Below are positions 1-6,801 of a stretch of 11,196 nucleotides of DNA, in pieces; the stretch's first letter is position 1, and each line of letters begins with the position of its first letter. The notes beneath the pieces were generated by a model. It ran no database searches, had not been told where the DNA came from, and saw only the letters and a list, made by a program, of their open reading frames with translations. Where the stretch lies: positions 1 to 11,196 of the forward strand of contig JAUWMM010000025.1 in the NCBI GenBank assembly GCA_030613145.1, in the 5' to 3' direction. This stretch comes from Desulfobacterales bacterium. Its GTDB lineage: Bacteria > Desulfobacterota > Desulfobacteria > Desulfobacterales > C00003060. A program made the position numbers and the translations under genes.

Positions 1-1045
1 GGATAACTTTATTTGGATCCAGCCCTTCAGGAAGGGCTTGCTTGCGTCCAACAAAGATAGTGGCATCGCTGTTTTTATCATACTCGTTTAGCGATTTTAG
101 TTTTTCCATCGTAAGTCCTACTAAAGACAGACAACTGCTGCAGGCGCCTTCGGTGTCAATCTTGTATTCGGGGTATTTCTCAAGTCCTTCAAGATATGGC
201 AGCCAAAGCGGTTTGAATACCTCCTCTATGGCCTTTCCCCGGATCTCTACAAGATCTTCATCAAAATTCCCGAGCCCCCGCTCCCGGGCCGGTTCGAAAT
301 AAGCCACCTTATTAACGTCCAAGCCAACCATCCGGCAAACGGTGGCGTCCAGCGCTACCGGATCCTTTGCGGCGACAATACAGCCGAACTCTACTGGGAC
401 TGTGGAGTGGGGTCCGAAACCCTCAGCGGGACGAATAAGATCCGCTATGATAAGGTCTGCCTTGATTACGGACCACAGATCCATCATGGCACTTGCCAGA
501 TCCGTTTGGTGCATTTGATAGTGGACCTTATCCTGAACGACACCCTTCATGTTTTTGAGCGCGCAGGTAAAGACCATACTGCAATGGGATTTGAAGATAG
601 GAAGGTTCACGATGTGCTCTGCCTCTAAAAGAAACCTTGGCAGGCGTATCCTGGTGAGATCCGATCTGGCATCTCTGACAGGGATGTTGATAAGATCCTT
701 ATCGCTCTTGATGTCGATGACCTTATCTACCCCTGCGTCTTCAGCAGCTTTTAGGATCCCGCTTACCTCCAACGATTCCATGGTATCGCATCCTATAGCC
801 GATGCCTCTGCAAGAATGATCTCCTTGGGGTTGGCCTTTCGAATTTCCTTAATAACGGCAGCAACAAAGTCAGGATTCGTATTTACACTGGATTCTGCAG
901 GGGCTACATGCCCCGCATTGGGCTTGAGAACTACGGTCGATTTAGGCCTTATCAGGCCCTTGACACCACCAAGTGGTTCAAGGACCTCTGCCACCATCTT
1001 TCCCACATCGGTCCCCTTGGCTATGGAAACGATCGATTTCGTCAT
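1..1045 (-). CDS. DUF362 domain protein (C-terminus cut by window edge)
   Basis: The minus-strand frame is open from an ATG at 1045 to the window edge, giving 348 codons with no stop, so the C-terminal end is missing. The start is supported by AGGGAGG at 1054-1060, 8 bases upstream. The protein resembles the DUF362 family. Residues about 152-167 carry the K-H...T...KN-KG pattern (KSHCSMVFTCALKNMKG) typical of that family. Near the visible end there is a Cys pair, CSSC, at residues 302-305. There is no signal peptide or membrane segment, so it is probably cytoplasmic. The family has no settled biochemical role; some members carry ferredoxin domains and occur next to anaerobic redox and aromatic-degradation genes. 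It begins 53 bases after the IclR gene on the same strand, so co-transcription is likely. Family assignment is from recognised motifs; function is unknown. Confidence 0.82.
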   Translation of the reverse strand, partial: MTKSIVSIAKGTDVGKMVAEVLEPLGGVKGLIRPKSTVVLKPNAGHVAPAESSVNTNPDFVAAVIKEIRKANPKEIILAEASAIGCDTMESLEVSGILKAAEDAGVDKVIDIKSDKDLINIPVRDARSDLTRIRLPRFLLEAEHIVNLPIFKSHCSMVFTCALKNMKGVVQDKVHYQMHQTDLASAMMDLWSVIKADLIIADLIRPAEGFGPHSTVPVEFGCIVAAKDPVALDATVCRMVGLDVNKVAYFEPARERGLGNFDEDLVEIRGKAIEEVFKPLWLPYLEGLEKYPEYKIDTEGACSSCLSLVGLTMEKLKSLNEYDKNSDATIFVGRKQALPEGLDPNKVI

Positions 1046-1053
1046 AGTACAAA

Positions 1054-1060
1054 CCTCCCT
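1054..1060 (-). promoter_or_regulatory. Shine-Dalgarno site of the DUF362 gene
   Basis: AGGGAGG on the minus strand lies 8 bases before the ATG at 1045. It fixes that ATG as the start of a gene whose other end leaves the window. Confidence 0.7.
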
Positions 1061-1098
1061 ACATTAGAGATGAAAAGATTCCCATTTTTCAAAGTTTA

Positions 1099-1890
1099 TT
1101 AACCTTCTATCGCGGTACTATCTTTATAGTAAAGCTGAGCGGAAATCTTAGCTGCCGTATCTTTCAGAAGGGGGATAACAGGAGAATCGCTTTTACATGT
1201 AACCCTTTGAGAAGGTCCGGCCACTACTACAGCTGCTACAGGTCTTTCATCGTAGTTAAATATAGGGGCGCCAACTGCGCTGATACCAATGTCGTGTTCT
1301 TCTTCATCACATGAATACCCTTTGCGCCTTATATCTTGAAGCTGTGCGCGAAGAATAGCAAGGTCAGTGATTGTATTGGGAGTGAAACGAGTCAATGTAC
1401 CAAAAAGCAGGCTATCTCTTCTCGCGTGAGATGAAAAAGCCAGAATGGCTTTTGCTCCGGCCGCTACGTGGAGCGGGAGTATATCTCCAACGGTCCCTGC
1501 CAGGCGGACCGGTCTATATCCTTCAGCAAGGTAAGCTATAATCGTATTCCTTCCTGATAGCGCTTCCAAAACAACTACCTCCTTTAGCTTATCTCGTAGA
1601 CGATCGATATATGGCTTGGCTATATAAACTAAATTATTACTAAGAGTCTGATTGATGGCCCGTGCCAGATCTAAAATAGATGGTCCAAGGGTGAATTTTT
1701 TTGTCCGCGGATTCTGCTGAATAAAGCCATGCCTTGCCAAATTAAGGAGAATTCGAGAGACTGTTGCCTTATGAAAACCAAGTTTCTGGCTGATTTCAAC
1801 GGTCCCCATCTCCTGATTGTATGGTGAAAAACATGAAAGGATGGTTAAGGCTTTGTCTATGGAATTGCTTTTTTTAGTTTGCTGTCTCAT
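1099..1890 (-). CDS. IclR-family transcriptional regulator
   Basis: This 263-residue protein has the two-domain IclR layout at normal family length. The N-terminal winged helix-turn-helix spans about residues 11-70, with a recognition helix around GFHKATVSRILLNLARHGFI (38-57). The effector-binding domain spans about 80-255 and includes LPLHVAAGAKAILAF (138-152) and the family signature YSCDEEEHDIGISAVGAPIF (192-211). IclR proteins are usually repressors or activators that bind small organic acids, many of them aromatic catabolites (PcaR and PobR types). The gene follows the AcsE/MtvA-like gene by 125 bases and precedes the DUF362 gene by 53. The ATG at 1890 has no convincing Shine-Dalgarno site, but the next in-frame Met (residue 28) would cut into the HTH, so 1890 is kept. 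By context it probably controls this catabolic cluster; its ligand cannot be read from sequence. Confidence 0.93.
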   Translation of the reverse strand: MRQQTKKSNSIDKALTILSCFSPYNQEMGTVEISQKLGFHKATVSRILLNLARHGFIQQNPRTKKFTLGPSILDLARAINQTLSNNLVYIAKPYIDRLRDKLKEVVVLEALSGRNTIIAYLAEGYRPVRLAGTVGDILPLHVAAGAKAILAFSSHARRDSLLFGTLTRFTPNTITDLAILRAQLQDIRRKGYSCDEEEHDIGISAVGAPIFNYDERPVAAVVVAGPSQRVTCKSDSPVIPLLKDTAAKISAQLYYKDSTAIEG

Positions 1891-1932
1891 ATTATTTGTC
1901 GACCTGGAGGCTGTTGGACCTCATCACGACCC

Positions 1933-1958
1933 AGTCCGAAATCCTCAAGTTTTCGACT
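1933..1958. promoter_or_regulatory. Imperfect dyad upstream of the IclR gene, possible operator
   Basis: AGTCcGAAA at 1933-1941 and TTTCGACT at 1951-1958 are inverted copies with one extra base in the first arm, separated by 9 bases. The dyad lies 43-68 bases before the IclR start, in the 125-base gap after the preceding gene. The position suits an autoregulatory operator, but the sequence is short and could be chance. I see no convincing -35/-10 pair beside it. Confidence 0.25.
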
Positions 1959-2015
1959 CATCTGTAAGAGCCACGCCCTTTCTTGATACCGGGCTGCCTT
2001 GTTATCTCTTTTACC

Positions 2016-2825
2016 TTATTCAGGCCTCTGATTTACCTTCCCTTCGCGAAAGGCCGCTGTATAGGCTTGGCACCACCTGTCCTGATCCAGCAAGACTGCT
2101 GTAGCTCTTAAGGTTCCCATGAGCTTTTTGTCCAGAGGATCGACAATAGCCGAGTTAAGCCCTGACTTCATAGCAAGGGTCAGGAAAGCCCTGTTGAGCA
2201 GAGTGCGCTCGGGCAGACCAAAGGAGATGTTGGACAACCCGCAAATAACATTGACTCCCTCGAATTCCCGACGCACCCGTTCGATGGCTGCCAGGGTCAT
2301 CAGTCCTGCTTTCGTATTGGTGCTGACGGACTGAATGACGGGATCGATATAGATACTTTCCCGTTTCATCCCCAGAGCCTCCAGATCTGAAATGAGTCTT
2401 GCAGCGTTTTCAAGAACCTGATTTTCATTCTTTGGAATCCCCCGGTCATCGATACAAAGTGCCACCAGATCACAATCCCTGCGTTGGATAATCGGGACCA
2501 TGCCTTCGAAACGGGCCGTTTCCCCTGTTGTCGAGTTAAGCATGGGCCGATGTTTGACCTTTCCGAGGACTGCCTTCAGGCTCTCGGGACTGGGACTGTC
2601 TATACAAAGTCTGGCATGAGGGGCAGTCTCCTGAATGATCTCAATCAACCAGAGCAGATCATCAACCTCAGACCTATGTCGGGATCCGGCATTCACATCG
2701 ATCAGGTCGGCCCCTGAGTCCAGTTGAGATCTCACTTCGGCCTGAATATATGCCATATCCCGGTTGGCAATGGCCTCGTTTATCCGTTTACGGCTCGTAT
2801 TGATCCGTTCGCCTACTATTAGCAT
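2016..2825 (-). CDS. Methyltetrahydrofolate:corrinoid methyltransferase, AcsE/MtvA-like (methyltransferase II)
   Basis: This 269-residue single-domain protein has the pterin-binding TIM-barrel fold and about the length of the acetogen AcsE enzyme. It opens with LIVGERIN, as AcsE does (LIIGERIN). The pterin-binding residues known from AcsE have counterparts one position later: Asp76 (CIDS), Asn97 (MLNST), Asp161 (YIDP) and Asn199 (GLSNIS). Enzymes of this group move a methyl group between a cobalamin cofactor and N5 of tetrahydrofolate in the cytoplasm. In a demethylase operon the physiological direction is methyl-corrinoid to methyl-THF. The gene follows the corrinoid reactivase by 79 bases and starts at an ATG preceded by AGGAAGAAG. 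It is not dihydropteroate synthase: the GERIN start and the AcsE-type Asn residues set it apart. Confidence is high for the family and good for the direction proposed. Confidence 0.9.
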   Translation of the reverse strand: MLIVGERINTSRKRINEAIANRDMAYIQAEVRSQLDSGADLIDVNAGSRHRSEVDDLLWLIEIIQETAPHARLCIDSPSPESLKAVLGKVKHRPMLNSTTGETARFEGMVPIIQRRDCDLVALCIDDRGIPKNENQVLENAARLISDLEALGMKRESIYIDPVIQSVSTNTKAGLMTLAAIERVRREFEGVNVICGLSNISFGLPERTLLNRAFLTLAMKSGLNSAIVDPLDKKLMGTLRATAVLLDQDRWCQAYTAAFREGKVNQRPE

Positions 2826-2904
2826 GAGCTTCTTCCTTAATGATTGGCAATCGACTTACTTATGGCTTTTCCAGGAATTCATTACATAGAGGCCCCTATA
2901 TGCC

Positions 2905-4743
2905 TTAGTCACGCACGGCATCCCGGTTCAAATGATATGGCTCGAGATAACAGGCATGGAGGAAGGCCTCCGTATACCCGGGCGTACCGGCCAACTCAAT
3001 ATACTTAATGCGCGAGCATAAATCTTTAGCTTCAATCCGCTTCGTGGATGACAACAGCAGGAGCTTTGCGCCAATACCGGCCGCGTTTCCTACCTGAAGA
3101 AACTTGGTCAGAGGAAGTGAAGGCAACAGGCCTATGGCTATGGCGTTGGAAATATCCAGGTAGTTACCAAAGGCGCCGGCTAAAATTACCCTGTCGATAT
3201 CATTCTCAGAAATATTGTTATGGGCGATAATAATCTTCATTGCCGCTTGAATGGCGGCCTTGCCCAATTGAACCTCGCGAACATCCTTCTGGGTTATCGA
3301 AATCCTGTGATTGCCCCGGCCTTCTTTGCCGGGAACAAGCTCAAATTCCAATTGGCCCTTTCGATTGACAACACCGGGATGGGAACCTTCTGTCATGTGG
3401 CCTCTTCTGTCCAGCACACCCGCTGAGCAAAGCTGCGAGATGGCATCTAAGATTCCGGACCCACAGATCCCTATGGGATCTACATCATCTATTGTCCTGA
3501 AATGAACACTATCACCAGACAGAGATACCTTCTCAATGGCCCCTTTAGAAGCCCTTACGCCGTTTTCTATGTGATAGCCTTCGAAGACCGGTCCCGAGGC
3601 ACAGGATACGCTGGTTATCTTTCCCGGGGTTATCAGTGATATTTCCGTATTTGTGCCAATATCCACCAAAAGAGCGGTCTCATTTTTCCAATGATCAGCT
3701 GTGGCCGTCAATGCGGCCACGTGATCTGAGCCAATAAAACCTGCAATGAGCGGTGGAAAATAGAGATAGGCTCCAGGAATGAAATCCAGCCCAATATCAC
3801 GGGCTTTAACGTTCAAATCCCCGGTCTCGACGGGCACAAAGGGAGAGGAGGCCAATTGCCGGACCGGGAAGCCCAGCATAAGGTGATGCATGGCCGTGTT
3901 GCAGACAACCACGGCTTCCAGGATATCCCCTGTTTCTGCACCTATTTCGGCGCATAGGCTTTTGGCCAATTCCTTTAGCGCAACAGTAGCCAGTTCCTCC
4001 ATTGTGCCCCGGCCGCCGGGCGTCCTAATCGCAAAGCTGATACGAGTTATAATGTCATCTCCACGACTGACCTGGGGATTCAAAATCCCTTTTGCAGCTA
4101 AAGTCCTTCCGCTGTTTAAGTCAATCAAATAGCCTGCAATTTTGCTGGAGCCAAGGTCAACAGCCAGCCCTAATGGCCTGGAATCGGGCGGACAGATGCC
4201 AATCACCTCCCCTTGTCGGACATGGGCTGTTAGCCTCCACTTCCATTCCCGCAACCGTATTGAAAGATCCCGCAACACATAATGATCTATATGTATGGGG
4301 CCTTGGATGTTGATCTCTTCAAGCAGGTTCTCCGCGTCTGGTACGGGCTCGGTTAAAGACGGCGGTTTCAGTTCACAAGCAACTGTGTTTAGCGGGAGAT
4401 CCAGGGGAAACCCTATCTCCAGCCCTTCCACCTGAAGGCGCTGAGAGGAAGTTATGGCTTCCAGGGGCACGAAGACCTTGCAGGGGACTTTGGGATAGGT
4501 CTGGCAGGCCAGCCGCCAGCCGCCGTCCAGTTCCTCTTCTGAAAAGACCTCACGCTGGGCAGGAGTTAACTCTGAAACGGTTCCCTCTATTATTCGTATT
4601 TTGCAGTTCTTACATTTTCCAGCGCCCCCGCAGAGACCGGCCAATCCAATGCCCATCCTCTGTGCAGAGTCCAGGATAGACTCCCCATTTCTGCTTGGAC
4701 CCTCTTTGCATAAAGGCTCAAACTCAATCAGGTGTTCGCTCAT
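2905..4743 (-). CDS. ASKHA-domain corrinoid reactivation ATPase with N-terminal [2Fe-2S] domain (RACE protein)
   Basis: This 612-residue protein has an N-terminal plant-type [2Fe-2S] domain with ligands Cys38, Cys44, Cys47 and Cys80 (CGGAGKCKNC, then LAC). A linker region (about 100-190) is followed by an actin-like ATPase domain of the DUF4445 type. The nucleotide-binding loops are visible as LAVDLGSSKIAGYLID (192-207), LVDIGTNTEI (359-368) and LAGAFGNYLD (521-530). RACE proteins use ATP and low-potential electrons to reduce accidentally oxidised Co(II) corrinoid back to Co(I), keeping the methyltransferase cycle active. The [2Fe-2S] N-terminus places it with the AcsV and bacterial O-demethylase activators rather than the archaeal RamA type, which carries 4Fe-4S motifs. 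It starts 11 bases after the methyltransferase I stop, with AGGAAG ahead of the ATG, so the two are probably translated from one message. It is complete, with no broken motif seen. Confidence 0.92.
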   Translation of the reverse strand: MSEHLIEFEPLCKEGPSRNGESILDSAQRMGIGLAGLCGGAGKCKNCKIRIIEGTVSELTPAQREVFSEEELDGGWRLACQTYPKVPCKVFVPLEAITSSQRLQVEGLEIGFPLDLPLNTVACELKPPSLTEPVPDAENLLEEINIQGPIHIDHYVLRDLSIRLREWKWRLTAHVRQGEVIGICPPDSRPLGLAVDLGSSKIAGYLIDLNSGRTLAAKGILNPQVSRGDDIITRISFAIRTPGGRGTMEELATVALKELAKSLCAEIGAETGDILEAVVVCNTAMHHLMLGFPVRQLASSPFVPVETGDLNVKARDIGLDFIPGAYLYFPPLIAGFIGSDHVAALTATADHWKNETALLVDIGTNTEISLITPGKITSVSCASGPVFEGYHIENGVRASKGAIEKVSLSGDSVHFRTIDDVDPIGICGSGILDAISQLCSAGVLDRRGHMTEGSHPGVVNRKGQLEFELVPGKEGRGNHRISITQKDVREVQLGKAAIQAAMKIIIAHNNISENDIDRVILAGAFGNYLDISNAIAIGLLPSLPLTKFLQVGNAAGIGAKLLLLSSTKRIEAKDLCSRIKYIELAGTPGYTEAFLHACYLEPYHLNRDAVRD

Positions 4744-4754
4744 ATCTTCCTTTT

Positions 4755-6092
4755 CTATCTGTAAACGCCGTATTCTTTGGTGAAATCAATCATTGCATGC
4801 AGGGTGTCCGGTTTTCCTTGATCCATTGCTGTTCCGCAACTCATGATATAGCCGCCGTTTTTGCCTGCCACATCGATGAGGTTCTTGCAGTAATCCTTTA
4901 CCTGATCGGGTGTCCCGGTCATGAGCAAGCTGGCTGGTGCGTTACCCGCGATACAGGTTGTATCTCCAAGGAGCTCTTTTGCCTTAGCCATATCCGTCCT
5001 GTCGAACAACCAGATGCAGTGGCCCTTGGGGAGCTCTTTCAAATACTCCAGGCGGGAGTCATAACCGCCCTCGGCAAATAACAGAGGCACACACCCCTCT
5101 TTGATCAGGCCTAAAATGACCGATTTCAATCCCGGCCAATAGAATGTCTTGAACTGCTCATCAGACATAAACCCGTCAGCTCCCTTGTGCAAAGGCATGA
5201 ATGCGATAGGGTTCCCTGAAAAGTTCACGCCGGCCAATCCCTGCTTAATTGCCAAAGGAGTAATTCTCTCAATGGCCTTTAAAATCATGTCCGGCCGCCT
5301 GTACATGTCACTCATCATATTGCGTGTGCCTCTCAGGGTATCAGCCAGGATATCGTAAGGCGCTTTTGATATGCCACCGGCGCCGCTCACAAAACCCTTT
5401 GCCTGGGCTTCCATTTCAAATTTACCGATGTGCCCTCCCCACTCAAACGCCACCCGGCCTGCTTCCTGTAATGCCTTTAAAGCACCCTGAACTTCCGGCG
5501 TACCGAAACCGATCATATGTCCGCAGATTAGGGGCATCTCCCATATGTCGGTAAAAGGGGGAACGGCTCTGAGCGGCTCCAGTGCCCCGAAGATACGGGG
5601 CAAATAGGTCCTGAACCAGAAATCAGAAGGGTCATCAATCAGGGCCTGATACTCATCAGCAAGCATATATTCATCTTCAATGCACTGGTAACCGGAACTG
5701 TCAGAGACCCCGTGGCCGGGCCAGTTGTATTGTCTGAAATCAAGGACCTCAAAACATTTGCCTGTGCCGACCAGCCCCGGACTCACATAATAATCGGGTC
5801 TATAATCATCAAGATATTTATTCCAGACGGAGACCAGCTTTTCAGCGTCATACATCACCTCACCTGGTGATACACCATATAGGTCTGCCGGCATGAAGGT
5901 GAAAAAGGGGAACACGGGCACCCTGTCGGGAGTCTTCTTCAATTGAACAGCATCCTTACACCTGGTTACCCTTGCTTTGTAAGAGGCTTCCGCTTCCGGG
6001 CTTACAAATTCTATTCCTTCAGGGGAGAGCCAGGTGTTGAATCTGGCTTCCTGCCGTTCTTCCCTTGACATCTCTTCCCATTTTTGTTCCAT
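4755..6092 (-). CDS. URO-D-family corrinoid-dependent methyltransferase I, probable O-demethylase component
   Basis: This protein of about 445 residues belongs to the uroporphyrinogen decarboxylase superfamily, which includes the MtaA/MtbA methylcobamide methyltransferases and, as I recall, MtvB-type aryl O-demethylase components. I place the start at the ATG at 6092, which has GGAGG at 6101-6105 and a 4-base gap to the preceding stop. A TTG at 6107 would add five residues but has no ribosome site. It is unlikely to be heme-pathway HemE: it is about 100 residues longer, has an unrelated N-terminus, and sits between a corrinoid protein and a corrinoid reactivase. Candidate metal or catalytic ligands are His302 (MPLHKG), Glu341 (FAEGGY), His358/Cys359 (GHCIW) and Cys419 (SCGTAMD), but the His-x-Cys zinc motif of MtaA/MtbA is not obvious. 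The expected role is to demethylate a substrate onto Co(I) of the neighbouring corrinoid protein. The substrate is not readable; a methoxylated aromatic is inferred from context. Confidence 0.87.
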   Translation of the reverse strand: MEQKWEEMSREERQEARFNTWLSPEGIEFVSPEAEASYKARVTRCKDAVQLKKTPDRVPVFPFFTFMPADLYGVSPGEVMYDAEKLVSVWNKYLDDYRPDYYVSPGLVGTGKCFEVLDFRQYNWPGHGVSDSSGYQCIEDEYMLADEYQALIDDPSDFWFRTYLPRIFGALEPLRAVPPFTDIWEMPLICGHMIGFGTPEVQGALKALQEAGRVAFEWGGHIGKFEMEAQAKGFVSGAGGISKAPYDILADTLRGTRNMMSDMYRRPDMILKAIERITPLAIKQGLAGVNFSGNPIAFMPLHKGADGFMSDEQFKTFYWPGLKSVILGLIKEGCVPLLFAEGGYDSRLEYLKELPKGHCIWLFDRTDMAKAKELLGDTTCIAGNAPASLLMTGTPDQVKDYCKNLIDVAGKNGGYIMSCGTAMDQGKPDTLHAMIDFTKEYGVYR

Positions 6093-6096
6093 CTCA

Positions 6097-6732
6097 TCAT
6101 CCTCCAATCCATCCCTTGGTTAATTGCACCGCCTCCATGGCGTCCAGGCCATAGGCATCAGCACCGGTGTAGGTCATGATCTGCTCATCAATCTGACCAC
6201 CGCCGATCATGATCTTTACAGAATCCCTCAGCTCGGCCTCTTGAATGGCCCCAATGGTTTCTTTCATTGCATCAAATGCCAGGGTTAGAAAGCCGCTAAG
6301 ACCGACGACCTTACTTCCGGTCTCTTTTATGGCCTCTACAAACTTTTCTTTGGGAACATTGATCCCGAGGTCAAAAACCTCGTACCCATTCATGTCCAGT
6401 GTAAAGACGACCATGTCCTTGCCAATGTCATGAATGTCTCCATCAACAGTTCCTATGATGACCTTACCCAGGCGCTTGCGATCATCTTCCTTGCCGGATC
6501 CAAGATAGGGTTCGACCAGTTTGTTTATGCCCTTAAGTATCTCCCCGGCGAAGACAAGGTCGGGGATGAAATAAACACCATTTGCGAATTTTTCACCAAC
6601 AAGACCCACGCCTTTCCTTGCATAAGCCAGGATATCAACGGGATCCACGCCCTGTTCTAAAGATTTGGTAGTTAAATCCAGCGCCTCCTGTTCCTTCAGG
6701 TCTACCATCAGGTTCACTAATTCCTTTGACAT
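6097..6732 (-). CDS. B12-binding corrinoid protein (MtvC/MttC-like)
   Basis: This 211-residue protein has the standard two-part layout of methyltransferase corrinoid proteins: a helical cap domain (about residues 1-88) followed by a Rossmann-like B12-binding domain (about 89-211). The cobalt-ligand motif DxHxxG is present as DIHDIG (99-104), with His101 as the lower axial ligand. Ser146 (LSGFLT) and the GGG at 177-179 complete the usual D-x-H-x-x-G...S...GG pattern. It is a cytoplasmic shuttle that takes the methyl group from methyltransferase I and hands it to methyltransferase II, both encoded immediately downstream. The ATG at 6732 is preceded by an AAGGGGG ribosome site. Length and motifs are normal. 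It cannot be assigned to one substrate system from sequence alone, since methanol, methylamine and methoxyaromatic versions look much alike. Confidence 0.95.
   Translation of the reverse strand: MSKELVNLMVDLKEQEALDLTTKSLEQGVDPVDILAYARKGVGLVGEKFANGVYFIPDLVFAGEILKGINKLVEPYLGSGKEDDRKRLGKVIIGTVDGDIHDIGKDMVVFTLDMNGYEVFDLGINVPKEKFVEAIKETGSKVVGLSGFLTLAFDAMKETIGAIQEAELRDSVKIMIGGGQIDEQIMTYTGADAYGLDAMEAVQLTKGWIGG
6101..6105 (-). promoter_or_regulatory. Ribosome binding site that decides the methyltransferase I start
   Basis: GGAGG on the minus strand lies 8 bases before the ATG at 6092 and overlaps the last codons of the corrinoid protein gene, whose stop is at 6097-6099. This favours the ATG over the upstream TTG at 6107 and suggests translational coupling of the two genes. 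Confidence 0.7.
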
Positions 6733-6801
6733 TATTATGCCCCCTTTCCTAAAATCTATATTGTTGAAGCATTTACAATTTGCAATTTTACGATCTCTTT
6801 A

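Noticed and set aside
549..1067. Open frame of about 170 codons on the plus strand
   Set aside because: It lies antisense to the DUF362 gene, shows no recognisable domain and has no supporting ribosome site; the minus-strand frame has clear family motifs.
2016..2825. Dihydropteroate synthase (FolP)
   Set aside because: It shares the pterin-binding barrel, but the GERIN start, the AcsE-type Asp/Asn set and the operon context fit a methyl-THF methyltransferase.
2842..2852. Short palindrome GATTGGCAATC upstream of the AcsE-like gene
   Set aside because: Five-base arms with a single central base are expected by chance at this length; no second copy was noticed.
4755..6092. HemE, uroporphyrinogen decarboxylase of heme synthesis
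   Set aside because: Same superfamily only. Length, N-terminus and position between a corrinoid protein and a corrinoid reactivase all point to a methyltransferase.
4755..6732. Pyrrolysine-dependent MttB/MtmB-type methylamine system
   Set aside because: The methyltransferase reads as a URO-D protein without an in-frame amber codon, and no MttB-like gene or Pyl genes are visible.
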